Of a stretch of DNA of 64,000 bases, positions 1-8,259 are shown one piece after another. The position numbers were made by a program, and so were the translations under genes. The stretch's first letter is position 1, and each line of letters opens with the position of its first letter. Source of the stretch: JBMOKT01 sp049323895 (GTDB lineage: Bacteria > Bacillota > Peptococcia > Peptococcales > BICA1-8); the NCBI GenBank assembly GCA_049323895.1, contig JBMOKT010000014.1:34139-98138 (forward strand). Reading direction: 5' to 3'. The notes under the pieces are model-generated. The model ran no database searches. It saw nothing but the letters and a program-made list of their open reading frames with translations, and was not told the origin of the DNA.

Positions 1-1154
1 TTAATCAGCCGTGCAATTTCTTCCATCTCTTTTACTCCCATGCCCCTGGTAGTAACAGCAGGTGTACCTACCCGGATACCGCTGGTAACAAAAGGACTCT
101 CTGTTTCAAAGGGGATAGTATTTTTATTAACTGTAATTCCTGCTTCATCCAGCATTTGCTCAGACTCTTTACCTGTCAGACCTTTAACCTTGACATCTAA
201 TAGCATTAAGTGGTTATCTGTACCGCCTGATACCAATCTGAAACCTTTATCCATAAGAGCCTTGGAAAGAGCCTGGGCATTGGCAATAATCCTTTCCTGG
301 TACTGCTTGAATTCGGGCTGCAGTGCCTCATGGAAGGAAACTGCTTTTGCAGCTATGACATGCATCAACGGACCGCCTTGGATACCAGGGAATATGGCTT
401 TATCAATATCTTTGGCAAATTCTTCTTTGCACAGAATCATTCCGCCCCGGGGACCTCTAAGGGTCTTGTGGGTGGTTGTTGTCACAAAATGGGCATAGGG
501 TACAGGATTGGCATGTAAACCAGCGGCAACGAGACCGGCAATATGGGCCATGTCCACCATCAAATATGCCCCTACTTCATCGGCGATTTCTCTAAACTTG
601 GCAAAATCTAATTTTCTAGGATAGGCACTGGCACCGGCAACTATCATTTTGGGTTTAGCTTCTTTGGCTGCAGCCAGTACTTCATCGTAATTTATTTTTT
701 CAGTTTCCTTGCTTACACCATAAGCCACAAAATTGTAATACATCCCTGAAATATTTACGGGACTCCCATGGGTTAAGTGACCACCATGGCTTAAATTCAT
801 CCCTAAAACAGTATCTCCAGGCTTAAGCATAGCAAAATACACGGCAGTATTGGCTTGAGCCCCAGAGTGAGGTTGAACGTTGGCATGTTCAGCTCCAAAA
901 ATCTTCTTGGCCCGTTCACGAGCAAGGTCTTCTGCAACATCCACGTATTCACAGCCGCCGTAATACCTTTTGCCGGGATACCCCTCGGCATATTTATTTG
1001 TCATAACTCCGCCCTGAGCCGCCATAACCGCACGGCTGACAAAGTTCTCAGAGGCTATCAATTCAATTTTATTCAGCTGTCTTGCCTCTTCCTTGGCTAT
1101 TGCTTCAGCTAATTCGGGGTCAACGGGTAAAACGTATTCTTTAATGTAATCCAT
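1..1154 (-). CDS. glyA: Serine hydroxymethyltransferase, 3' end cut by window edge
   Basis: The gene reads leftwards off the window, so about the first 385 residues of roughly 410 are present. SHMT is a cytosolic PLP enzyme that converts serine and tetrahydrofolate to glycine and methylene-THF. The minus-strand translation begins [15 protein letters not shown], carries the SHMT hallmark [15 protein letters not shown] and has the PLP-lysine motif [14 protein letters not shown]. The ATG at 1154 has GGAG eight bases upstream; another ATG at 1160 lies too close to that site. It ends a ywlC-mntP-ywlE-rpiB-ywlG-glyA run known from Bacillus. A repeat-filled gap separates it from ywlG, so it may have its own promoter. 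Confidence 0.95.
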   Translation of the reverse strand, partial: MDYIKEYVLPVDPELAEAIAKEEARQLNKIELIASENFVSRAVMAAQGGVMTNKYAEGYPGKRYYGGCEYVDVAEDLARERAKKIFGAEHANVQPHSGAQANTAVYFAMLKPGDTVLGMNLSHGGHLTHGSPVNISGMYYNFVAYGVSKETEKINYDEVLAAAKEAKPKMIVAGASAYPRKLDFAKFREIADEVGAYLMVDMAHIAGLVAAGLHANPVPYAHFVTTTTHKTLRGPRGGMILCKEEFAKDIDKAIFPGIQGGPLMHVIAAKAVSFHEALQPEFKQYQERIIANAQALSKALMDKGFRLVSGGTDNHLMLLDVKVKGLTGKESEQMLDEAGITVNKNTIPFETESPFVTSGIRVGTPAVTTRGMGVKEMEEIARLI

Positions 1155-1174
1155 TTTCATCGCTCCTTTTTTTC

Positions 1175-1345
1175 TTTAGGGTAAGTTTGTTAGTCTGATA
1201 TGCTCATACGGTTAAGCTTGCTAGTCTGTTTCACTTTGGGGATAAGCTTTTGCGTCTGACATACTAATACTGCAAAATTTCCAGTCTGATATGCTTATAG
1301 GTTAAGCTTTTGGGTCTGACAATAACTTTAGCAGACGCGTAATGT
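1175..1345. repeat. 30-base GTCTGA repeat array
   Basis: The glyA-ywlG gap holds five units with a period of almost exactly 30 bases, each carrying GTCTG(A) preceded by a three-base variable part (TTA, CTA, TGC, CCA, GGG) and often AAGCTT. The array ends with one unit in the opposite sense (CAGACGCGTAATG). The same family recurs at 27575-27765, 41150-41295 and 48186-48545. Confidence 0.75.
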
Positions 1346-1356
1346 TTGCCCAGTAG

Positions 1357-1905
1357 TCATCTGCAGTATTTTGCCCTTTCGCCGCCTATAAGTTTAGGTC
1401 TGGTTTTTGCCAGAGTAAGGTGGGCATGTCCTATTGATTTTATCTCAAGCCTAATGGGAACCGCTACCTTCTTGAGGTGCATACCTATAAAGGTATCACC
1501 AATATCGATTCCCCCGTGGGCTTTGATTTCTTCAACTAAAATGGGATCGGAGAAATTATTGTATGCCGCCGTTGCCAGAGACCCCCCTGCATTTTGCTGA
1601 GGTACGGCAGATACCTCTTCCCAATTATATTTGCAAGCAGCCTCCCTTTCAACCACCAGAGCCCTGTTTAGGTGCTCACAGCATTGAACTGCAAGATAAA
1701 CGCCCCGTTTTTTCAGAGATGGCAAAATTTGGCTCATTATGGCTTCTGCAATCTCGTAGCTGCCGGCAGAACCAATTTTTGAACCTGCGACCTCACTGGT
1801 ACTGCAGCCTACTACTAAAACCTGCTGGGGCTTTAAATCAGCAGCCTGCAGCAAGCCTTCTACTGCTTGGGCAGTCTGGACTTTTATTTCTTGCAGATCT
1901 ATCAT
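1357..1905 (-). CDS. ywlG: YwlG/UPF0340 (DUF436, TIGR01440) family protein
   Basis: A cytosolic protein of about 182 residues in the conserved YwlG family, whose biochemical role is unknown. The family signature VVGCSTSEVAGSKIGSAGS lies near residues 34-52, and the later stretch NAGGSLATAAY and C-terminal KTRPKLIGGERAKY also fit. It follows rpiB with only 24 bases between, so the two are probably co-transcribed, as in Bacillus. An in-frame GTG at 1914 is an alternative start: the AAAGG site is two bases from the GTG and eleven from the ATG, so neither spacing is ideal. Confidence 0.88.
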   Translation of the reverse strand: MIDLQEIKVQTAQAVEGLLQAADLKPQQVLVVGCSTSEVAGSKIGSAGSYEIAEAIMSQILPSLKKRGVYLAVQCCEHLNRALVVEREAACKYNWEEVSAVPQQNAGGSLATAAYNNFSDPILVEEIKAHGGIDIGDTFIGMHLKKVAVPIRLEIKSIGHAHLTLAKTRPKLIGGERAKYCR

Positions 1906-1929
1906 TTCTTTCACAACCTTTCTTCCATT

Positions 1930-2373
1930 TTAACCCTTAGCCTCTATTTCGTGAATTTTATCTATACGTTTTTGGTGACGACCGCCGGAAAATTCAGTGT
2001 TAAGCCAGATGTCAACTATGTCTAAAGCCAGTCCGCGACCTATAACCCTTTCTCCTAATGTTAAAATATTGGCATCGTTATGTTCCCTGCTGGCACGGGC
2101 AGAAAAGGTGTCATGACACAATGCAGCCCTGATACCCTTTACTTTATTGGCGGCTATTCCAATACCAATACCTGTGCCGCAAATCAAAATACCCCGCTCA
2201 AATTCCCCCGCCGCAACAGCTTTTGCAGCTGGCAAAGCTATATCGGGATAATCACAGGAATCAGTGGCGTGGGTACCAAAATCTGTATATTTAATACCTT
2301 TTTCATCTAAATATTTTTTTATTTCTTCTTTTAGGTGGTAGCCACCATGGTCTGAACCTAGTGCCACATGCAT
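1930..2373 (-). CDS. rpiB: Ribose-5-phosphate isomerase B
   Basis: RpiB interconverts ribose 5-phosphate and ribulose 5-phosphate in the non-oxidative pentose phosphate pathway. The 147-residue product has the usual length. It starts MHVALGSDHGGYHLKEE, contains the active-site loop ICGTGIGIGIAANK with the catalytic cysteine near residue 66, and has the NDANILTLGERVIG substrate-binding segment. AAGGAGA lies upstream of the ATG. It sits between ywlE and ywlG exactly as in the Bacillus ywl cluster. Together with fsa, 21 kb away, it supplies non-oxidative pentose interconversion. Nothing in the sequence is abnormal. Confidence 0.95.
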   Translation of the reverse strand: MHVALGSDHGGYHLKEEIKKYLDEKGIKYTDFGTHATDSCDYPDIALPAAKAVAAGEFERGILICGTGIGIGIAANKVKGIRAALCHDTFSARASREHNDANILTLGERVIGRGLALDIVDIWLNTEFSGGRHQKRIDKIHEIEAKG

Positions 2374-2475
2374 TTAATACCCATCTCCTTATATAAAATT
2401 TTGTTTCTACACAAAAGTTGTTATTCCTTCTATATAAATGCCTGGCGTTTATGTTTCGCTACGCTAGGCTAAGGT

Positions 2476-3177
2476 TTAGGAATCAGCTAGTTTAGCCAGG
2501 GCTTTTTCCAGGGCGGAATAAAGTTCCTGATAGCAAGCCCTGTAAGCTTCTAGAGGTTGTCCAAAGGGGTCACTTATCTCCAAACTTCCCAGCTGTTTCT
2601 CTAGTTTTTCCAGTTCTTTTACTTCATTGATTGTATAAGCTTCCATTTCCTTTTGCAATGCATCCAGCTCCTGGTATACTTGTTCCAACTCGTCTTCCAG
2701 CTTTATTTTCCTTTTTTCCAGGTTGTTTAATTTTTCCCTATTCTTTTGTAAAAACTCATCTTGTTTTTCCTTTATTTTTTTATAGGTAATTTGTACTTCC
2801 TGGGCAAAAACACCTTTGTTGGAAGTGTCTTGTATAAATTCTTTAAGAAGAAATATTTTATCGGCAGCCTCGGGCATCAACTGCAGCAACTGTTGCTTAT
2901 GGCTGTTTGTCATAGTAAGAATTATATCTGCTTCCCTGATCAACTGAGGGTTAACAGGCTTGGCTCTAAAATCCTTTAAGTTTACACCTGCTTCTTCTGC
3001 AGCTTTTATGGCGTTAGGGGAGGCTTGTACCCCCTCCATTGCAAAGGTCCCTGCTGAGGCAACTTGAATATGGGCAAAATTATCCCCGTTCTCTGCAATA
3101 ATTTTACGGGCAATAGCCTCTGCCATACTGCTGCGGCAGGTATTTCCTGTACAAACTAAAAGAATTTTTTTGTTCAT
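2476..3177 (-). CDS. ywlE: YwlE-like protein arginine phosphatase with a coiled-coil insertion
   Basis: A low-molecular-weight phosphatase of the YwlE type, which removes phosphate from phospho-arginine on proteins. The P-loop CTGNTCRSS holds the nucleophile Cys9 and Arg15; Thr13 is the residue that favours arginine over tyrosine substrates in YwlE. The general-acid motif DPFG is at Asp203. Family members are about 150 residues; this one is 233. The excess lies between KEF (about residue 114) and DPFG, where a Lys/Glu-rich heptad pattern of roughly 80 residues predicts a long coiled coil. The frame is intact and no internal start suggests two genes. It lies between mntP and rpiB, its Bacillus position. 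Confidence 0.9.
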   Translation of the reverse strand: MNKKILLVCTGNTCRSSMAEAIARKIIAENGDNFAHIQVASAGTFAMEGVQASPNAIKAAEEAGVNLKDFRAKPVNPQLIREADIILTMTNSHKQQLLQLMPEAADKIFLLKEFIQDTSNKGVFAQEVQITYKKIKEKQDEFLQKNREKLNNLEKRKIKLEDELEQVYQELDALQKEMEAYTINEVKELEKLEKQLGSLEISDPFGQPLEAYRACYQELYSALEKALAKLADS

Positions 3178-3195
3178 TGTAAAAACACCTCAATA

Positions 3196-3256
3196 TTAGT
3201 TACTAGTGACTGGTGACTAGTGACTGGTGGTTAGTTGTTAGTGGCTAGCGGCTAGT
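3196..3256. repeat. TAGTGAC-type heptamer repeat
   Basis: The gap between mntP and the phosphatase gene is filled by degenerate seven-base words such as TAGTGAC, TGGTGAC and TAGTGGC. This family is dispersed through the window between genes and never inside one. Confidence 0.7.
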
Positions 3257-3272
3257 TAAAAAGTTTGAAAGT

Positions 3273-3839
3273 TTATATAAACAAAAGCTTTAGACCAATG
3301 CCAACAAGGATAAAACCGCTTAGTATTTCAGCTTTTTCCCCTATAGTCCAGCTTAACCTTTTGCCAAAAACCAGACCGCTAAAGGTCATTAACCCGGCTA
3401 CAATACCCATTATTAAAACTGTCAGGGTTAAGTCAAACTTTAAGGTTCCCAAGCCTAAGCCAACTGTAAGGGCATCAAGGGAAACGCTTCCCGACATTAG
3501 AATAAGGCTCACAGGATGGGTTATTGAAATAGGGTCTACGGTCCTGCAGGAGGCTCCGGCAGGGTCTCTTAATTCCTTAAGCTTACCCCACAGGGTATTG
3601 GCACCCATAAAAATTAATACCAGGGCTCCAAAGACCGAGGCAATCGGTCCAACAAAATTCCCCAGGGCTTGACCTAAGTACAAGCCTATTAGAGGCATAA
3701 AAACATGGAATATTGCTACTACCAAAGAAACCAGATAGATTTGTGTGCGCCTAATACCGTTGAGACCAATACAAATGGAAAGGGAGAATGCATCAATTCC
3801 TAGTGCAAAAGAAACAGCAAAAATTGTCGCTAAACTCAT
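3273..3839 (-). CDS. mntP: Manganese efflux pump MntP
   Basis: A membrane protein of 188 residues and about six hydrophobic segments that exports Mn2+. It shows the two internally related halves of the family, each with a conserved aspartate in a membrane helix: LGIDAFSLSI near residue 14 and SVSLDALTVGLGLG near residue 120. The ATG overlaps the stop of ywlC by four bases, so translation is probably coupled. The position corresponds to ywlD of Bacillus. The yybP-ykoY manganese riboswitch that often precedes mntP was not seen, as expected for an internal operon gene. Confidence 0.9.
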   Translation of the reverse strand: MSLATIFAVSFALGIDAFSLSICIGLNGIRRTQIYLVSLVVAIFHVFMPLIGLYLGQALGNFVGPIASVFGALVLIFMGANTLWGKLKELRDPAGASCRTVDPISITHPVSLILMSGSVSLDALTVGLGLGTLKFDLTLTVLIMGIVAGLMTFSGLVFGKRLSWTIGEKAEILSGFILVGIGLKLLFI

Positions 3840-4879
3840 ATTTTACCCCCCGCTGCTTTATAAAGCCTATTCATCAATGCGGCACCGATGTGGTCTTGGG
3901 GAAAGCTTTCTGCATAGATAACGCTGACATTTTGATGGTCAAACCAGCGCAAGGTATCAAATAAATTAGATGTTATTTCTTCCATGTTTTGCCTGGTGCC
4001 CATTATTTTTAATTTTACATCTACAGGAAAATCTTTGTCCATTAATTTATGTATTTCTTGCGAAATCATTACACCAACACTTTCGGGTTCTCTGTCTAAT
4101 AATATTTTAGATAGCTTTTCCTTTATTTCATAGTCATTGCCTTGGACTATTATTAAATCGGCATCTGGTGAATAGTGGGTATACTTCATCCCGGGCGAAC
4201 GGGGAGCTGCATTAATATCGTTTAAATTAGTATCTAGATTAACTTGTCCAATCTCTGCCTCTAATTGTTCCCTTGTAATTCCTCCCGGTCTTAATATAGT
4301 TGGAGTACCACAACTTAAATCTAAAACAGTGGATTCCACACCAACTCCGGCTCTCCCGCCGTCTATTATCCCTGCAATTTTCCCCTGTAAATCCTGCCAG
4401 ACATGTTCAGCCGTTGTAGGACTGGGTTTGCCAGATTTATTGGCACTGGGGGCAGCAACAGGAATTCCGGCTAATTCTATTAGGCGTAAAGCAACGGGAT
4501 GGGAAGGCATCCTTACCGCTACCGTTTCTAATCCCGCCGTAATAATATCGGGTATGATACCTGCTTTGGGAAGTACGAGGGTCAGAGGGCCAGGCCAAAA
4601 CTTCTTCATCAAGCGAACTGCTTCAGGTGGTATGCTTTCCACTAAACCTTCAACCTGGTTCTGGCTGCAGACATGAACTATGAGGGGATTATCCATGGGT
4701 CTTCCCTTAGCGGCAAAAATCTTCTTAACCCCTTCAGGGTTAAGTGCATCTGCACCTAAACCATAAACTGTTTCTGTGGGGAAGCCGATGACCTCCCCCT
4801 CCTTAAGAAGTTGGGCAGCTTCTTGCAGCATTTTAATATCCAGCTCCTGGGGAGCCATTCTCCATATCTTGGTATGCAT
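3836..4879 (-). CDS. ywlC: L-threonylcarbamoyladenylate synthase (Sua5/YwlC type)
   Basis: This enzyme makes threonylcarbamoyl-AMP from threonine, bicarbonate and ATP, the first step of t6A37 tRNA modification. The N-terminal YrdC domain (about residues 10-195) has GEVIGFPTETVYGLGAD, KIFAAKGRPMDNPLIVH and SANKSGKPSPTT. The C-terminal Sua5 domain (about 220-345) follows a YTHYSPDA linker. The length of 347 is usual for the long form. ATG 4879 is chosen because GGTGA lies at good spacing; a TTG at 4897 is the alternative. A TATAAT-like box at 4920-4925 could be the promoter of this six-gene run, but no good -35 is visible. Confidence 0.93.
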   Translation of the reverse strand: MHTKIWRMAPQELDIKMLQEAAQLLKEGEVIGFPTETVYGLGADALNPEGVKKIFAAKGRPMDNPLIVHVCSQNQVEGLVESIPPEAVRLMKKFWPGPLTLVLPKAGIIPDIITAGLETVAVRMPSHPVALRLIELAGIPVAAPSANKSGKPSPTTAEHVWQDLQGKIAGIIDGGRAGVGVESTVLDLSCGTPTILRPGGITREQLEAEIGQVNLDTNLNDINAAPRSPGMKYTHYSPDADLIIVQGNDYEIKEKLSKILLDREPESVGVMISQEIHKLMDKDFPVDVKLKIMGTRQNMEEITSNLFDTLRWFDHQNVSVIYAESFPQDHIGAALMNRLYKAAGGKI

Positions 4880-4974
4880 TTTTCCGTCACCAACCAAAAT
4901 CTTCTTGTTTATTTTAATTATTATATCACTAACTTAGAAAAAATCTACATATTTACTGGGGCTAGTTTATTTAG

Positions 4975-5005
4975 CAAAGTGGCTAGTGGCTAGTTGGCTA
5001 GTTAT
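4975..5005. repeat. TAGTGGC heptamer repeat
   Basis: A short patch of the dispersed TAGTGGC/TAGTTGGC heptamer family, upstream of ywlC. Confidence 0.55.
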
Positions 5006-5044
5006 CCACAACTAAAAATTTATTTTTTCCTGGTGTTAACGACA

Positions 5045-5076
5045 AGAAAAATAACCCCGGCAGAGCCGGAGTTATT
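5045..5076 (-). terminator. Terminator of the GntR/RCK regulator gene
   Basis: On the minus strand AATAACTCCGGC, TCT, GCCGGGGTTATT forms a 12-bp stem followed by TTTTCTTG. The stem includes the stop codon of the regulator. Confidence 0.85.
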
Positions 5077-5701
5077 TAGGTTCTAAAAACTTATCAACTT
5101 TTTCTCTACATCCCTCAGGACCGATATATACAATGATATCACCCGCTTGGATTATCATATCTGAATCAGGTGATAGATATTCCTCACCGCTGCGCTCCAC
5201 TGCAAGAACTGTGGCATCTGTATAGGAACGGAAGTCTACTTCCTTGAGGCTCTTGTTTTCCAACACGGAGCCTGGTTTTATTTCAGCTTCTTCTACCTTG
5301 GGAAGTATATTAATCAGTCTGGTACTGAAGGCCATTATTTTTTTAATTTGGTTTTCAATGGCAGTATCTAATTCACGTCTCTTTTCGAGAAGATCTGAAA
5401 ATTCTTGCTGGGCTTGCGCCAAGCCCTTTCTCTGATTAAAATTTTCCAGATACTGCCTGGCAGCATCTTGATTGATAACAATGATACCCCTTCCTGCAAC
5501 TACCTCCACAATATTCATACTCTGCAATAAAGCAACTGCCCTGCGGATAGTTTCTGGAGAGACGTTATATTGTCCAGCTAATGTAGATCGTCCAAAAAGC
5601 TTGGTACCGGTCCGATACTCGTTATGTGCTATTTTAGCTGCTAAATCCACAGCAATTTGTTCATATCTGGCTATTTCTGTCAAATCTTTATGCTGACCCA
5701 T
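5072..5701 (-). CDS. BusR-like GntR/RCK_C transcriptional regulator
   Basis: A 209-residue DNA-binding regulator. Residues 10-78 form a GntR winged helix with FGRSTLAGQYNVSPETIRRA; residues 88-130 are a predicted coiled coil; residues 136-207 form an RCK_C/TrkA_C domain ending AGDIIVYIGP. This domain order is that of BusR, a repressor that binds cyclic di-AMP and controls osmolyte uptake in lactic streptococci. Here the neighbour is a CPA2 cation/proton antiporter, transcribed the same way just upstream, so the inferred role is control of ion efflux. ATG 5701 is chosen because TAGGAGGT stands at good spacing; upstream in-frame codons lack a site. Ligand binding is inferred from family only. 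Confidence 0.85.
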   Translation of the reverse strand: MGQHKDLTEIARYEQIAVDLAAKIAHNEYRTGTKLFGRSTLAGQYNVSPETIRRAVALLQSMNIVEVVAGRGIIVINQDAARQYLENFNQRKGLAQAQQEFSDLLEKRRELDTAIENQIKKIMAFSTRLINILPKVEEAEIKPGSVLENKSLKEVDFRSYTDATVLAVERSGEEYLSPDSDMIIQAGDIIVYIGPEGCREKVDKFLEPK

Positions 5702-5738
5702 CCTTTTACCTCCTAAATCAGACGTAATTAACAACCTC

Positions 5739-5767
5739 ATTATACGAATTTGTTGTCAGCGAGACAA
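5739..5767 (-). promoter_or_regulatory. Promoter with TTGTC-N5-GACAA operator for the regulator gene
   Basis: On the minus strand TTGTCT, a 17-base spacer and TATAAT make a good sigma-A promoter 38 bases before the ATG. An inverted repeat TTGTC-TCGCT-GACAA (5753-5767) covers the -35 box, placing an operator where a repressor would block RNA polymerase. Autoregulation is an inference. Confidence 0.65.
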
Positions 5768-5898
5768 GTATTGTTTTAAAATTTCTTGCAATTTTCTCTT
5801 CCTCTATATAATTATTTCCTGCTATTTATTGTTAGAATGCGTTGTTAGATAGAAATTAATACCCCAGACAGAGTATTATATTTCTACTTCAGTTGTTT

Positions 5899-7122
5899 TT
5901 ATCTAAAAAATGATTTTATCAAGATAGGGGTAATCATAGTAGTAAAAATAGTAACCGATACCAGGGAAGTATAAAGGTCAATACTCAGCAACCCTGCGGT
6001 GAGACCTATATGGGAGACTATCAAAGCTACCTCTCCCCGCGATACCATACCCGCCCCAATCGCTAATGCACTACTGACTCCAAAACCTCCCAGGAAAGCC
6101 CCCATCCCTGAACCAATCAGCTTAGTAAAAACTGCTATTACCGACATAACAGCAGTAAAGATAATAAGCTGGTCTGTAAGGCTGTTGATGTCTGCAACAA
6201 CTCCGATGCTGACAAAAAATATGGGAAAAAAAAATGAGTGCCCGAATGCTTCAACCTTTTCGGTAAGTTCCTGCCGATAGCTCCCTCTGCTTAGCATTAT
6301 TCCTGCAAAATATGCCCCCACAATTCCTGCCAAGCCCAAGTATTCAGCGGCTAAAGAAAGCATAAATACAATTATTAAAGAAAAGGTCAGCTTCCCTTCC
6401 GTAACCAGAACCTTAGAAGCTAAAAACATAATAACAGGAATAATTAAGTAACCGGCTAGCAGAGCAAAAATAAAAAATGCGATTGTTTTCAAGACAACCA
6501 TGCCTAAAAGGGTTACCTCTGCTCCACCTAAAGTTATAGACATAACCATGCTTAATATTGCCAGCCCAAGTATGTCATCAATTACTGCAGCTCCTAATAT
6601 GGTCAGCCCTTCCTTTGAATTAAGCCTATTCAACTCCAGCAAGGTTTGTACCGAAATGCTGACACTGGTGGCGACTAGGACAACACCAATAAAAAGGGAA
6701 ATATTAAAATCATAACCGCTGAGCAAACCCATTGCCGTACCTCCCGCTAAGGGAAGTATTACCCCGCCTACAGCAGTCAAAAGGGAGGGAAATGCGGTAC
6801 TCTTTAAATCGGAAAGATTAGTCTCTAACCCCGCTAAAAACATTAACAGCAGTACCCCGAGCTGGGATAGCTCTTTTAATACAATATTGGCATGCAGTAT
6901 ATTCAGAAATGAGGGACCCAAAATCAATCCCACTAAAAGTTTTCCAAAAATTGACGGCTGCCCTAATTTAACCGAGAAATGTCCGAGAATCTTAACGGCA
7001 AAAAAAATAATGACCAATTCCTTTAGGAAGCCATTATGAGACAACACATTTTCCGCTGCATAACATAGCTCATAAATTACGGGAAGAGCGTTAAATTCCA
7101 GCAAGCAGATTCCCCTCTTCAT
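5899..7122 (-). CDS. CPA2-family K+/Na+:proton antiporter (KhtU-like)
   Basis: A membrane protein of 407 residues with about twelve hydrophobic segments, of the monovalent cation:proton antiporter-2 family (Pfam Na_H_Exchanger). Diagnostic parts are GQPSIFGKLLVGLILGPS, LGVLLLMFLAGLETNL and the ion-site region GAAVIDDILGLAIL with its tandem aspartates near residues 180-181. It lacks the C-terminal RCK domain of CpaA or KefC and so resembles KhtU, which needs a separate RCK partner; the neighbouring regulator carries such a domain. Ion choice cannot be told from sequence. AGAAAGGA lies before the ATG. A palindrome lies 54 bases upstream. Confidence 0.88.
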   Translation of the reverse strand: MKRGICLLEFNALPVIYELCYAAENVLSHNGFLKELVIIFFAVKILGHFSVKLGQPSIFGKLLVGLILGPSFLNILHANIVLKELSQLGVLLLMFLAGLETNLSDLKSTAFPSLLTAVGGVILPLAGGTAMGLLSGYDFNISLFIGVVLVATSVSISVQTLLELNRLNSKEGLTILGAAVIDDILGLAILSMVMSITLGGAEVTLLGMVVLKTIAFFIFALLAGYLIIPVIMFLASKVLVTEGKLTFSLIIVFMLSLAAEYLGLAGIVGAYFAGIMLSRGSYRQELTEKVEAFGHSFFFPIFFVSIGVVADINSLTDQLIIFTAVMSVIAVFTKLIGSGMGAFLGGFGVSSALAIGAGMVSRGEVALIVSHIGLTAGLLSIDLYTSLVSVTIFTTMITPILIKSFFR

Positions 7123-7175
7123 TTATCCTTTCTAAATGATTAATGAAAGAAGGGGGAAGTTAGTACTGGTAAATA

Positions 7176-7203
7176 GTGGATATGGCGCTAGCGCTATATC
7201 CAC
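7176..7203. promoter_or_regulatory. 28-base near-perfect palindrome upstream of the antiporter
   Basis: GTGGATATGGCGCT followed by AGCGCTATATCCAC pairs over its whole length with one mismatched pair. It lies 54 bases before the antiporter ATG and has no T-run on either side, so it does not look like a terminator. It could be an operator or a structured repeat; a shorter relative, TATGGC-GTTA-GCCATA, occurs near 17967. Confidence 0.5.
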
Positions 7204-7400
7204 AGGTAAAGGTAAAGGAATAGGCATCTGCTCAAGGGTTAGATATTGGGATGCATCACATGAACGCAACCCAGGTTGACGCATCTGCTCTGAGGATGCA
7301 TCAAGGAAAATTGGCATTCATCGGATGCATCATGCAGAATAACCCGTGAACAGATACATCTTGCAGATTTGACCCTTAAGCAGATACATCATGCAGATTA
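7204..7400. repeat. ATGCATC word repeats in the prmC-antiporter gap
   Basis: A short AGGTAAAGG run is followed by repeated words GATGCATC, CATCATGCAGAT and CAGATACATC. The segment 7243-7279 is present as an exact reverse complement at 33538-33574 (37 bases). A 61-codon frame crosses this block but looks non-coding. Confidence 0.7.
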
Positions 7401-7404
7401 CCCC

Positions 7405-8259
7405 TTAAGTCAGCTGCCCCTTCACCACCCGGACGTTACCAGCCCAATCCTTAATAATCTTTCGGTTTACAAAATTATTATCTTTCAATAAGTTAAGGAC
7501 GGTTTCACCCTGCTGCCAGCCTATTTCCAACAAAATATAACCATTGGTTTTTAAATACTTGGGTGCTTCCTCTAATATCCTGCGGTAAAAATCCAAACCG
7601 TCCTCGCCGCCCCACAGGGCAAGGGCGGGTTCTTTTTTCACATCTAAAGGAAGCTGTTCCATTTCCCCAGTGGAAATATAGGGCGGATTGCTTACTATTA
7701 TCTCAAAGCTTTGCTTGGTAAGGGGGGCATATAAATCTCCATGAAAGAACTCAATCTTTTCCAGTACTCCGGCATTTACAGCATTAATTTTGGCGACTTC
7801 CAAAGCATCACCGGAAATGTCAACTGCACAGAAAGATGCATCAGGTAAATATTTAGCTAGACTTACAGCAATTGCGCCACTTCCTGTACACAGGTCGAGT
7901 ATTGACAGGGGCTTAGCTATTTCCTTAGCCAGCTTGATAGTTTCTTCCACAAGAACCTCGGTATCGGACCTGGGAATAAGAACATTTTTATTAACTAGAA
8001 AATCAAGCCCCATAAAATTTTGTTTACCCAAGAGGTACTGTAAGGGCTCTCCCGATTTCCGTCGGTTTATTAGGTCTTGGAATCTTTCTTGTTTTTCCTC
8101 CGCCAGGAGTTCCTCCTGATAGGCTAATAATTTGGCACGGCTATAACCTAATGTTTCAGCCAGCAATAATTCAGCCTCTATCCTTTTTTCCGCCCCTAAA
8201 AAAGAAACCGCCCACTGTAAAAAATCTTTAACAGTCTGCGGCTTATTATCCCTATCCAT
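7405..8259 (-). CDS. prmC: Release factor glutamine methyltransferase PrmC
   Basis: PrmC methylates the glutamine of the GGQ motif in release factors using S-adenosylmethionine. The 284-residue product has the N-terminal helical domain (about 1-75), the SAM-binding motif ILDLCTGSGAIAVSLA near residue 120 and the catalytic NPPY in IVSNPPYISTGE. Its ATG overlaps the prfA stop as TAATG, so translation is coupled to that of its substrate, the usual arrangement. Nothing is missing or unusual. Confidence 0.95.
   Translation of the reverse strand: MDRDNKPQTVKDFLQWAVSFLGAEKRIEAELLLAETLGYSRAKLLAYQEELLAEEKQERFQDLINRRKSGEPLQYLLGKQNFMGLDFLVNKNVLIPRSDTEVLVEETIKLAKEIAKPLSILDLCTGSGAIAVSLAKYLPDASFCAVDISGDALEVAKINAVNAGVLEKIEFFHGDLYAPLTKQSFEIIVSNPPYISTGEMEQLPLDVKKEPALALWGGEDGLDFYRRILEEAPKYLKTNGYILLEIGWQQGETVLNLLKDNNFVNRKIIKDWAGNVRVVKGQLT

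Noticed and set aside
1563..1940. 125-codon plus-strand frame opposite ywlG
   Set aside because: Antisense shadow of a conserved gene; no ribosome site or recognisable motif.
7176..7203. Palindrome as terminator of prmC
   Set aside because: There is no T-run on either strand and it lies over 200 bases after the prmC stop.
7132..7317. 61-codon minus-strand frame upstream of the antiporter
   Set aside because: It is made of the ATGCATC and AGGTAAAGG repeat words, has no ribosome site and crosses the palindrome.
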